From positions 1-13,653 of the forward strand of contig SPDA01000013.1 in the NCBI GenBank assembly GCA_004525155.1: a DNA stretch of 13,653 bases, written 5' to 3'. Each line of letters begins with the position of its first letter. Within the stretch, counting starts at the first letter, position 1. Positions 5,661 to 12,199 of this stretch are shown here, piece after piece. Source of the DNA: Spirochaetales bacterium (GTDB lineage: Bacteria > Spirochaetota > Spirochaetia > SPDA01). The position numbers and the translations under genes are program-made. The notes beneath the pieces were generated by a model, which had not been told where the DNA came from, ran no database searches, and worked only from the letters and a program-made list of their open reading frames with translations.

Positions 5661-6163
5661 CTGAAAAACTCGTTACGGGAGTGATTACAACATCCCACGG
5701 AAGGGATGGCCTGGTGAAAGTTAAGAGCATGTCCGGCGAAACCGGACATTTCCATGCGATGAAAGAGGTTGTCCTCCGGCGGGAGGAGCGGCTTAAAACC
5801 TTTAAAGTCGAAAAGGTGAAAGACGCAGGCAGCGGGTTCGTTTTACTGAAACTCGAAGGGGTTTCAAGCCCGGAAGAGGCGAAGAAGTGGGGCGGCTGGG
5901 AGATCCTGGTTGACAGGGATTCCGCGACTCCCCTGGGCCGCGGAGAGTTTTACATAATGGATTTGAAAGGCTGTGCGCTTGAAAAAGACGGCGTAAGCCT
6001 GGGCATTGTGGAAGGTATTTACAGCACCTTTCCCGCGGATTTGCTGGAAGTAAGGTGCAGGGATAACAGAACCGTGCTCGTTCCCTTCAGCGATCAGTTC
6101 ATAGGGAACGTAGACGCGGCCGGAAAGGTAATAGAGTTGAAACAGGAGTGGATACTTGAGTGA
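5657..6163 (+). CDS. rimM: Ribosome maturation factor RimM
   Basis: A 168-residue protein with the two RimM domains: an N-terminal beta-barrel (GVITTSHGRDGLVKV) and a C-terminal PRC barrel beginning GEFYIMDLKGC, with LLEVRC and VPFSDQFIGNVD. RimM binds S19 and the 3' domain of 16S rRNA and helps mature the 30S head. The start is TTG at 5657; it overlaps the khpA stop by four bases (TTGA) and has no strong Shine-Dalgarno, so translation probably depends on khpA. The gene also overlaps trmD by four bases (GTGA). Confidence 0.95.
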   Translation: MTEKLVTGVITTSHGRDGLVKVKSMSGETGHFHAMKEVVLRREERLKTFKVEKVKDAGSGFVLLKLEGVSSPEEAKKWGGWEILVDRDSATPLGRGEFYIMDLKGCALEKDGVSLGIVEGIYSTFPADLLEVRCRDNRTVLVPFSDQFIGNVDAAGKVIELKQEWILE

Positions 6164-6849
6164 CGTTTCATATACTTACCCTTTTTCCGGAGATTGTGGA
6201 AGGATATGTCCGGTCTTCCCTCATGGACAAGGCCGCGCAAAAAGGCATAATCCGGTGTAATCTGGTAAATATACGGGATTTTGCCAGGGACAGACACAGG
6301 ACCTGTGACGATGCTCCTTACGGAGGCGGCGCCGGAATGGTGTTGAAACCGGAACCCCTGGGAGAAGCCCTGGATTCCGTGGGAGCCGGCGAAAAACGGA
6401 CCTTGTATCCGGCTCCGGGCGGTATTCCCTTTACCAACAGGATGGCAAGGGACTTAAGCGCTGAAGAAGAGCTTGTCATAATCTGCGGAAGGTATGAAGG
6501 CATAGACCAGCGCATCATAGATCTGTACGTCAGCGATGAAATTAGTGTTGGCGATTATGTCCTTTCCTCAGGAGAGGTTGCCGCACTTATCATTATAGAT
6601 GCCGTGTACCGGCTTATTGAAGGGGTTATAAAACCGGAATCGCTTTTAGAGGAAAGTTTCGTTAACGGGCTGCTGGAATATCCCCATTACACGCGGCCGG
6701 AGGAATACAGGGGAATAAAGGTTCCTGATGTGCTCCTGTCCGGGCATCACAGGAATATAGAGAAATGGAGGCTTCAGCAGAGCCTGGAAAAAACGAAGAA
6801 AAACAGACCGGATTTATACGGTAACTATAAAGAAACAGGAAATAATTGA
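6160..6849 (+). CDS. trmD: tRNA (guanine-N1-)-methyltransferase TrmD
   Basis: A 229-residue SPOUT-family enzyme that uses S-adenosylmethionine to make m1G37 in tRNAs with a G36 neighbour, preventing +1 frameshifting. The deep-knot motifs are present: [37 protein letters not shown] and the C-terminal [11 protein letters not shown] with [13 protein letters not shown]. The start is GTG at 6160, overlapping the rimM stop (GTGA), with AGGAG about 11 nt upstream. It ends 11 nt before rplS. Confidence 0.97.
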   Translation: MTFHILTLFPEIVEGYVRSSLMDKAAQKGIIRCNLVNIRDFARDRHRTCDDAPYGGGAGMVLKPEPLGEALDSVGAGEKRTLYPAPGGIPFTNRMARDLSAEEELVIICGRYEGIDQRIIDLYVSDEISVGDYVLSSGEVAALIIIDAVYRLIEGVIKPESLLEESFVNGLLEYPHYTRPEEYRGIKVPDVLLSGHHRNIEKWRLQQSLEKTKKNRPDLYGNYKETGNN

Positions 6850-6860
6850 GGGGGAATATA

Positions 6861-7238
6861 ATGGATGTCATCAAAACGCTTGAAATGGAACAGATGAAGG
6901 AAAACATTGAAAATTTCAATATAGGAGATACTGTAAAAGTTTATTTTACTATTATTGAAGGCACAACGGAACGTGTTCAGGTTTACGAGGGCCTGGTAAT
7001 CGCCAAGAGGAACGGGGGCCTGCGCAAGAGCTTCACGGTTAGAAAAATGTCCTACGGCGTGGGTGTGGAAAGGATTTTTCCGCTTCATTCCCCGAAGATT
7101 CAGAAGATTGAAGTTGTACGCCGCGGCCGTGTGCGCCGGGCCAAACTGTATTATATAAGAAAGCGCGTGGGAAAATCGGCCAAGGTTGCGGAGCTTATTA
7201 TTAAAAAAGGTAAGGAAGAACCCGCGGTAAAGCCCTGA
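6861..7238 (+). CDS. rplS: 50S ribosomal protein L19
   Basis: A 125-residue protein, typical of L19. Visible features are the N-terminal helix, [32 protein letters not shown], the [17 protein letters not shown] segment and the basic stretch [17 protein letters not shown]19 sits at the 30S-50S interface. The ATG at 6861 has GAGGGGG upstream; an in-frame TTG at 6846 overlapping the trmD stop is rejected because it lies 5' of that ribosome-binding site. Confidence 0.97.
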   Translation: MDVIKTLEMEQMKENIENFNIGDTVKVYFTIIEGTTERVQVYEGLVIAKRNGGLRKSFTVRKMSYGVGVERIFPLHSPKIQKIEVVRRGRVRRAKLYYIRKRVGKSAKVAELIIKKGKEEPAVKP

Positions 7239-7252
7239 CGAATTCATGAACC

Positions 7253-8302
7253 ATGGTACTTACCGGATTTATTCGTGATCTAAGGCAGGTCCTTCCGAAC
7301 GTCAGGATGGCCGCGGTATCGAATAAACCGGTATCTGTTACCATTACCGGAAAAATCTCTCCCCATGTATATACTGCCAGCATCTTCGGCAGGACCATCC
7401 GGGTAAAATCCGGCCTCAATCTCCTTCCAAATTCCACCCTCCAGGCTCGGGTTTCCCTGCGCGGGAACACGGTGCTGCTCAAGACGCTCCCGCAGGAAAA
7501 CTTTCCGCGGGACACTTCCGGGATCCGCGGCACAGGCCCGGCGGCCCTGCAGGAACCTCTCGTAAAATCCGCAGCATCGGCGCTCATGCGCGCGGGTATG
7601 CCGCTTACGCCCCAATTTGTCGACGCGGTTATGGCCTTTGCCAGGCGTTTCAGCCTGAAGGATGCCGGCGCTTTGCGGCTTTCCGCCCAGTTTGCCGATA
7701 AGGGAATATTTCCCGGGGAAGGGGAGTTCGAAAGGTTCAGGGATTACATTTTTCCTGCGTCTTCAGGAGGCAACGATATGCCGGGAGGCTACGGAAGACC
7801 GGACGATGAACAGCAGCGGGAGGGAGGGAATGATGAAAATGAAGAAATCGACGCTATAATGGAAAAACTTAAAAGCCGTATCGTGCCTGTTGAAAACCCT
7901 GAGGATCCCCTGCTGGCCATGCTGAATCATGTTCAGGGTCTGCATGACAACTGGGTGCTTATTCCTTTTTCACTCCGCGGAGAGGCCGCGGATTTCAGGG
8001 GTACTATCCGGCTTAAAATTGGACGGGATATACGCTCCATCGAATCTCTAGTAGTTTCACTGGCCAGGGAAACTGAAACCTGGCATTTCGCAGTCCCGAA
8101 ATTCCGGGAAAAGCCCTCAACACTTAAATTTTACATGTCCGGGAACAGGACTGAAAAAATCGATGCATGTCTTTCAGTTTTTAGAGAAAATATTGCCAAG
8201 CAAAACCTGATTTTGGACGATAGTATAGGGAGGTCACGGAACTTCGACGGTTTTTCGGATATAGTGGATGAAGTTCCGGAGAATATCGATTATGAAGCGT
8301 AA
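7253..8302 (+). CDS. FliK/YlqG-like protein, possible partner of the FlhB C-domain protein
   Basis: A 349-residue protein I recognise mainly by its C-terminal third and context. Residues 230-312 (DNWVLIPFSL, then GTIRLKIGRD, WHFAVPKF, LKFYMSGNR) resemble the strand pattern of FliK hook-length-control C-domains and of Bacillus YlqG. Residues 165-200 are a Gly/Asp/Glu-rich linker, and the N-terminal 80 residues form a strand-rich region of unknown role. The next gene encodes a free-standing FlhB C-domain; YlqG-YlqH pairs downstream of rplS are known in Bacillus. FliK normally tells FlhB to switch export from hook to filament subunits; whether this protein does so is inference. The ATG at 7253 lacks a clear Shine-Dalgarno; an in-frame TGA at 7247 limits extension. 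Confidence 0.7.
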   Translation: MVLTGFIRDLRQVLPNVRMAAVSNKPVSVTITGKISPHVYTASIFGRTIRVKSGLNLLPNSTLQARVSLRGNTVLLKTLPQENFPRDTSGIRGTGPAALQEPLVKSAASALMRAGMPLTPQFVDAVMAFARRFSLKDAGALRLSAQFADKGIFPGEGEFERFRDYIFPASSGGNDMPGGYGRPDDEQQREGGNDENEEIDAIMEKLKSRIVPVENPEDPLLAMLNHVQGLHDNWVLIPFSLRGEAADFRGTIRLKIGRDIRSIESLVVSLARETETWHFAVPKFREKPSTLKFYMSGNRTEKIDACLSVFRENIAKQNLILDDSIGRSRNFDGFSDIVDEVPENIDYEA

Positions 8303-8316
8303 CGGGGTTAATAGCA

Positions 8317-8574
8317 GTGACAGATGAAAAGGCTGTGGCCCTGCGTTATTATGACGCATTGCCTGCACCGTTTATCCTGGCCAAAGGAAAGAAGCACCTG
8401 GCCGAGAAAATTATGAAACTTGCCAGAGAGAACGGCATTCATATCCATGCAGACAGACAGCTCGCGGACAGCCTCATGGTGTTTGAAGCCGGAGATTTTA
8501 TTCCTGAGGAAGTATTCGGCATAGTTGCAGAAATATTTGCCTTCGTTTATGCTGTAGAGAAAAGAAGCCTATGA
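8317..8574 (+). CDS. Free-standing FlhB cytoplasmic C-domain homologue (YlqH/FlhX type)
   Basis: An 85-residue protein that aligns by eye with the part of FlhB lying after its NPTH self-cleavage site: AVALRYYDALPAPFILAKGKK, then AEKIMKLARENGIHIHADRQLADSLM and IPEEVFGIVAEIFAFVYAVEK. It has no membrane segments and no NPTH, so it resembles the mature cleaved fragment. Similar stand-alone proteins are YlqH in Bacillus and FlhX in Campylobacter, the latter able to stand in partly for the FlhB C-domain. The start is GTG at 8317 with GGGG about 10 nt upstream; the end overlaps the next start (ATGA). Role in the flagellar export switch is inferred. Confidence 0.88.
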   Translation: MTDEKAVALRYYDALPAPFILAKGKKHLAEKIMKLARENGIHIHADRQLADSLMVFEAGDFIPEEVFGIVAEIFAFVYAVEKRSL

Positions 8575-9707
8575 ATATATTGAAAGTTGCGGAACTTACT
8601 GAAGGAATGCGCTTTTCTAAACCGGTTTTTTTCGATGGAGACAGTCTCCTTGTACCGGCGGACCTTCCCGTTAAAAAGAAGGATCTGGAAAGACTTATAC
8701 GCTGGGAAATTGAAGAAGTGACCACTGAAGGAGTACTGGTCAAGGACACTGCCGAAGAAAAGCAAAGGGAAACTTACAGTGAAATGCTTCAATCCCAGGC
8801 AGACAAGGATCTGCTGGAACTGTACACGTCATCCGTTGAAAAGATGAATGCCGTATTTTCCGCTGTTCACGCCAACAAGCTGGTAAATAACGAGGTAATA
8901 GAAAAGATTGTCAGTTCCATGCTGACAGCTTTGAAGGAAAATCGGGACGAGATGATAAGTTTTATCATTTTAAGCGGCCTCGGCGAACAGAATCTGGCCG
9001 CAAGTTCCGTTAATACAACCATTATCTCCATATTCATTGCCCAGTATATGAAACTGCCAAGCCACCGTCTCATTCAGCTCGCAACGGCGGCGCTGCTCCA
9101 TGACATAGGCATGATGAAAGTACCTGACGCAGTCACCCGGAAAAACGAGAAACTTTCGGAAGATGAATTCAAGCTCATCCGGACCCATGTGATCTATTCC
9201 TACCGGATTATCACCAAGACCCTGAAATTCGCCGAAGAGGTGGGTTCCATTGCGCTTCAGCACCATGAACGCTGGGACGGGAACGGGTATCCCAACAAGC
9301 TTTCCGGCGATAAAATAAACCAGGCTTCGAGAATCCTTTGCGTGGCGGATGCCTTCGAAGCCATGGTGAGTGTACGGCCTTACAGGAATTCAATGATAGG
9401 TTATAAAGCCATGCGGGAACTGCTCAATGACAATTCCAGGCGTTTCGACAGCGAAATACTGAAGGTGTTTATCAAAATTATGGGCATCTATCCCATTGGA
9501 AGTATCGTTCTCCTGAATGATGCATCTATCGGCAGGGTAGTTGCGGTACGGGGTGATGCACCCCTGCGGCCCGCGGTCAAGCTGATGGTTAACAAAAACG
9601 GCGGGAAATTAAAGGACAATGCGCCGGTAATAGACCTTCTTAACGAAAAAGACCTTTATATTGCCAGGGCTATCAATCCAAGAGAAGTGCACGATTCTCA
9701 GGCCTGA
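8571..9707 (+). CDS. HD-GYP domain protein, putative cyclic-di-GMP phosphodiesterase
   Basis: A 378-residue protein. Residues 1-55 resemble the small N-terminal domain (AELTEGMRFSKPVF) common before HD-GYP domains. The HD-GYP core has LLHDIGMMKVP (HD 177-178), His206 in RTHVIYSY, HHERWDGNGYP (HH 231-232, GYP 239-241) and VAD (Asp260), followed by the RPYR segment. Such enzymes hydrolyse cyclic-di-GMP to pGpG or GMP with a two- or three-metal centre. The His usually found in the helix before the HD pair (HSVN) is replaced by Ser (ASSVN, residues 144-148). Residues 312-370 are a C-terminal domain beginning YPIGSIVLLN. It has no membrane segment. It overlaps the upstream FlhB-like gene by ATGA. 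Confidence 0.92.
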   Translation: MNILKVAELTEGMRFSKPVFFDGDSLLVPADLPVKKKDLERLIRWEIEEVTTEGVLVKDTAEEKQRETYSEMLQSQADKDLLELYTSSVEKMNAVFSAVHANKLVNNEVIEKIVSSMLTALKENRDEMISFIILSGLGEQNLAASSVNTTIISIFIAQYMKLPSHRLIQLATAALLHDIGMMKVPDAVTRKNEKLSEDEFKLIRTHVIYSYRIITKTLKFAEEVGSIALQHHERWDGNGYPNKLSGDKINQASRILCVADAFEAMVSVRPYRNSMIGYKAMRELLNDNSRRFDSEILKVFIKIMGIYPIGSIVLLNDASIGRVVAVRGDAPLRPAVKLMVNKNGGKLKDNAPVIDLLNEKDLYIARAINPREVHDSQA

Positions 9708-10085
9708 ATGACTGGTAATCCGGAAAACACCAGGGAAAAGGGAAACCGGGGAGAGCGGGAAGCTGCTCTGTATCTCGCGGAAATGGGATACACAATAATT
9801 AAAAGAAATTTCAAAAAATCTTACGGAGAAGTCGATATTATAAGTAGTATGGGTGACACATTGATTTTTTCTGAAGTAAAAACATGGACGCATCTGGATA
9901 AAACGGCCATGGAACACGCTATAAACAGGAAAAAGATCCGGAAAATTGTGAAAACATCAAAAGCGTTTCTTATGGAAAATCCTGCCTTTTACGGCTTTCA
10001 TATACGGTATGATATATTGTTTAACCGCGGAGAATCGGGTATCCTGCATATCCCTGGTGCTTTTACGGAGAATGAAACCGGATGA
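9708..10085 (+). CDS. yraN: YraN family (UPF0102) putative endonuclease-fold protein
   Basis: A 125-residue protein with the YraN pattern: GNRGEREAALYLAEMGYTI, then RNFKKSYGEVDII and FSEVKTW. The E-D-E-V-K arrangement is the PD-(D/E)xK nuclease fold signature. The family is nearly universal but its cellular role is not settled. The ATG lies immediately after the TGA of the HD-GYP gene (no gap), and the gene ends in an ATGA overlap with the next small gene. YraN often lies near rplS/rnhB in other bacteria, which fits here. Confidence 0.92.
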   Translation: MTGNPENTREKGNRGEREAALYLAEMGYTIIKRNFKKSYGEVDIISSMGDTLIFSEVKTWTHLDKTAMEHAINRKKIRKIVKTSKAFLMENPAFYGFHIRYDILFNRGESGILHIPGAFTENETG

Positions 10086-10231
10086 TACGGATTGCTAAAA
10101 AGAGTGACCCAAAAAAGCTGGAAGAATTGAAAAGGAAAATCAAGGACCAGACCTATATTTCTGCTGCGGTACATCAAATCGCCGGGATAATCACCAAGGA
10201 ATTGCTGGACATAAACGAGGATAGGGCATGA
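10082..10231 (+). CDS. 49-residue small protein, FlgM-like in pattern
   Basis: ATG at 10082 overlaps the yraN stop (ATGA), and its own stop overlaps the start of the next gene (ATGA), so it sits exactly in the operon reading. The protein is mostly helical: MIRIAKKSDPKKLEELKRK, then a second helix around SAAVHQIAGIITKELLD and an acidic end. The pattern K-x-E-x-L-K-x-x-I-x-x-x-T-Y followed by an I-A-x-x-I helix resembles the C-terminal part of the anti-sigma factor FlgM. That match is by eye on a very short protein and is only a hypothesis; the existence of the gene is better supported (double ATGA overlap) than its identity. Confidence 0.7.
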   Translation: MIRIAKKSDPKKLEELKRKIKDQTYISAAVHQIAGIITKELLDINEDRA

Positions 10232-10653
10232 GTTCGAATCAGAAGAATTGGGGCAAAAAACAGAGATACGGCCGTTACGGCAGGCGGGACAAGAAACAGG
10301 CGCAGATTCCGAAAGAACCGCTGCCCGAGGTTGATTGCGGTCTGTGCGAAAAACCCATAACGAATATACACTCCGCCATTTCGCACAAAGGCGCTCCCAT
10401 CCACCTGGATTGTGCCATTGCCCTCATTCAGCAGCAGGAACCTCTGAACCCGGACGAGCGTGTCTGCTACATAGGCGGCGGGGCCTTCGGCATTCTCTCC
10501 TCCAGATCGGGGAATCAATCCGGTATAACCATAAAAAAACGGATTCAGTTTGAAGAAAAAGATCAGAAAAACGAATGGCGCAAGAATTTGAGCAAGTTCA
10601 TTTACGACAGGATTGTAAGCATCGGCAGCCAGGGCCGTCTTCCCAAGCGTTAA
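10228..10653 (+). CDS. Small basic protein with CxxC/HxxC metal-binding motif, function unknown
   Basis: A 141-residue hypothetical protein. Residues 1-30 are basic and rich in Arg, Gly and Tyr (RYGRYGRRDKK), suggesting nucleic-acid contact. Cys37, Cys40, His59 and Cys62 (CGLC and HLDC) form a CxxC-x18-HxxC set that could hold one zinc, like half a LIM or treble-clef finger. A Gly-rich turn (YIGGGAFGIL) and a charged helical C-terminus follow. The ATG at 10228 overlaps the preceding stop (ATGA), with GAGG 8 nt upstream. It is last in the ffh operon; its TAA abuts the terminator of the opposing operon. I do not recognise the family. Confidence 0.82.
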   Translation: MSSNQKNWGKKQRYGRYGRRDKKQAQIPKEPLPEVDCGLCEKPITNIHSAISHKGAPIHLDCAIALIQQQEPLNPDERVCYIGGGAFGILSSRSGNQSGITIKKRIQFEEKDQKNEWRKNLSKFIYDRIVSIGSQGRLPKR

Positions 10654-10684
10654 AAAAAACGCCCCGCGAAAGAACCGCGGGGCG
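10652..10684 (-). terminator. Strong intrinsic terminator of the lipoprotein-HEAT operon
   Basis: On the minus strand a 9-bp G+C stem (CGCCCCGCG / CGCGGGGCG, 10684-10676 with 10668-10660) around a 7-nt loop is followed by eight T residues (10659-10652). It lies 24 nt past the HEAT gene stop. On the plus strand the same stem has no U-tract after it, so it is at best a weak terminator for the ffh operon. The T-tract overlaps the stop codon of the plus-strand gene. Confidence 0.93.
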
Positions 10685-10708
10685 CCGTACATTCATCTCC
10701 AGGCTACA

Positions 10709-11425
10709 CTAATATCGTCTCATCTTGTCCAGCACTTCGAGCGCCTTCATGCGTACGTCTTTGATGTAGTTACCCTGTGAAATTTGGACAAGCGCCTGGA
10801 AAACAGCCTGATCGGTTATGCCGTTGTTTTTTTCGGCGATTTTTTCGAATGCCAGAATGGTTGCAAAGGCAAAGTTGTTGTCCGGCTTGGTAATGTTCCA
10901 TTTGATTATCTTTTCCGCGAGAATGGGGATTATGGCATTGTCCCCAGTGCCGCCGATTTTTCCGAGCGCATAGGCGGCTTCTGCAAGGACCATGGGCTCC
11001 GCATCCCACCTGACCACGTCAATCAGCGTATTCTCCGCATCTACGCCGCCTACCTCACCCAGAATCCGGCAGGACAGCATTCTGATATCGGGATAGTTAT
11101 TGATGATTCTTCCGCCTTCCCGGATTATTCTTCCTGTACCCTCCATGGAGAGAAAGCTGAGAAGGGTTATCGCGTCTTTTGAATCGGCGGTAAGTTTGCC
11201 ATTGTCCAGCATGTCCTGGAGATTTTCCAGGGCCAGCCTTTTTGTCTCATATTCCGGGTTTACCGCCTGTTCCCTAATAATCCGGGTCTCTATATTCTCG
11301 AGATACAGTTCTTCAACGGTTCGTTCCCGTATAGTTGTCTCCGGCTTGGCTGTGTCCTGGGCCCCGGCTGCCGAAATGCAAATGAGCGCCGCGAAAAAAA
11401 TACTTACCATTTTCCGTATATTCAT
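10709..11425 (-). CDS. Exported HEAT-repeat protein
   Basis: A 238-residue protein with an N-terminal signal peptide (basic MNIRKM, hydrophobic core to about residue 18, likely cut after AGA at 22). From about residue 65 it is built of paired helices with HEAT-like spacing: IRMLSCRILGEVGGVDAE, LAEAAYALGKIGG, FAFATILAFEKIAEKN, DVRMKALEVLDKM. HEAT solenoids are protein-binding scaffolds; no catalytic motif is seen. The ATG at 11425 has GGGAG 8 nt upstream. It follows the lipoprotein gene by 22 nt and shares its promoter, so both probably act in the periplasm, perhaps in one envelope complex; that is inference. Confidence 0.85.
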   Translation of the reverse strand: MNIRKMVSIFFAALICISAAGAQDTAKPETTIRERTVEELYLENIETRIIREQAVNPEYETKRLALENLQDMLDNGKLTADSKDAITLLSFLSMEGTGRIIREGGRIINNYPDIRMLSCRILGEVGGVDAENTLIDVVRWDAEPMVLAEAAYALGKIGGTGDNAIIPILAEKIIKWNITKPDNNFAFATILAFEKIAEKNNGITDQAVFQALVQISQGNYIKDVRMKALEVLDKMRRY

Positions 11426-11447
11426 TCTAACACTCCCTTATCATCGG

Positions 11448-12119
11448 TTAATTTTGCATGGTTCCGATTTTCCAGGAACCGTTACTGTTTTCCAATAAAT
11501 ATAATATAACACGCTGGCCGTTAATTACAGATATTGCCTTGACCTTGTCGTTTGAGAGAAAAACAAGATCGTCAAGTTTCGCATTTGACCTGCTCTGGAC
11601 AACCACATAGCTGAAATAGTCCTTGAGAGAACGCAGTTTGATGTTGTATTTCTGCAGCAGAGGCTGTGTTGACAGCTCGGCGAGTTCAACCGGATCACTG
11701 TATTTTGCGATATAATCTTTTGTAAGGAATTTTATCCAGGCATCGTAGTTTTCCGCCTTGATTATCCGGCTCAGTTCAGTGATGAGCGTCTCTATGTCTG
11801 CGAAGGTTCTGGAAAAAACCTCCCTGGTTACCGTTATGGCGCCTTCTTCCGTGGGACGTACAACAGCGGTTTCCGCTGTTTCCGGCTTTACCGTCCCGGG
11901 ATCCGTTTCGGCGGGAACTTTTTCTTCAGCGGCAGGGGCCGGCTGTTCGGCAGCAGGCTGCTCCGCGGCGGGGGCAGGCTGTCCGGCATCAGGCTGTTCT
12001 ACGGCGGGGGCCGGCTGTCCGGCATCAGGCTGCTGCACCTTTACCCCGCTTCCCCTGGTCGCACAGGAAAACAGCATAAAACTTAAGCCAAGGATCAGCA
12101 GAATCCGTTTCAGCTTCAT
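11448..12119 (-). CDS. Lipoprotein with proline/alanine repeat linker
   Basis: A 223-residue protein starting MKLKRILLILGLSFMLFSC. This is a signal peptide with lipobox LFSC (Cys19), of the relaxed type common in spirochaetes. Residues 28-63 are three 12-residue repeats of the type EQPDAGQPAPAA, giving a flexible spacer. The C-terminal 130 residues form a globular alpha+beta domain (helix DIETLITELSRIIKAENYDAW, later strands VKAISVINGQRVILYLL and GSWKIG) that could be NTF2-like; I do not recognise a specific family. The ATG at 12119 was chosen because it begins the signal peptide; the promoter -10 lies only 7 nt upstream, so the mRNA may lack a leader. HEAT gene follows. Confidence 0.82.
   Translation of the reverse strand: MKLKRILLILGLSFMLFSCATRGSGVKVQQPDAGQPAPAVEQPDAGQPAPAAEQPAAEQPAPAAEEKVPAETDPGTVKPETAETAVVRPTEEGAITVTREVFSRTFADIETLITELSRIIKAENYDAWIKFLTKDYIAKYSDPVELAELSTQPLLQKYNIKLRSLKDYFSYVVVQSRSNAKLDDLVFLSNDKVKAISVINGQRVILYLLENSNGSWKIGTMQN
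11930..12037 (-). repeat. Three 36-bp tandem repeats inside the lipoprotein gene
   Basis: Units at 12002-12037, 11966-12001 and 11930-11965, each 36 bp. The first two are nearly identical (shared core GGCTGTCCGGCATCAGGCTG on the plus strand); the third is degenerate. Each encodes one 12-residue Pro/Ala/Gln-rich unit, so copy-number change would alter spacer length without breaking the frame. Confidence 0.85.
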
Positions 12120-12126
12120 ACGCCGT

Positions 12127-12155
12127 ATTGTAGCCTGCATGAAGTCTTTTGTCAA
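12127..12155 (-). promoter_or_regulatory. Promoter of the lipoprotein-HEAT operon, probably giving a leaderless mRNA
   Basis: On the minus strand TTGACA (12155-12150), a 17-bp spacer and TACAAT (12132-12127). The lipoprotein ATG begins at 12119, so transcription starting 6-8 nt after the -10 would begin at or next to the start codon. No Shine-Dalgarno is present at the usual distance. Confidence 0.7.
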
Positions 12156-12162
12156 AACTATA

Positions 12163-12192
12163 TTGACTTTTATTTTATCTTCAGGATACATT
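12163..12192 (+). promoter_or_regulatory. Candidate coaD promoter, divergent from the lipoprotein promoter
   Basis: TTGACT (12163-12168), an 18-bp spacer and a weak -10, TACATT (12187-12192). The coaD ATG is at 12200, so a start 7-8 nt after the -10 would again make a leaderless message. The two divergent -35 elements are only 7 bp apart. The -10 match is 4 of 6, so this call is less secure than its partner. Confidence 0.45.
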
Positions 12193-12199
12193 GCACTGC

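Noticed and set aside
5123..5755. A 210-codon frame on - opposite rpsP, khpA and the start of rimM
   Set aside because: The opposite strand encodes three certain genes with good ribosome-binding sites or overlaps; the antisense product has no recognisable pattern.
7246..7279. Short frame starting at ATG 7246 as a leader peptide before the FliK-like gene
   Set aside because: It has no Shine-Dalgarno and stops after ten codons inside the downstream gene; chance is the simplest explanation.
10174..10692. A 172-codon frame on - opposite the zinc-finger-like gene
   Set aside because: It would be cut by the minus-strand terminator at 10652-10684, and the plus-strand genes are linked by ATGA overlaps.
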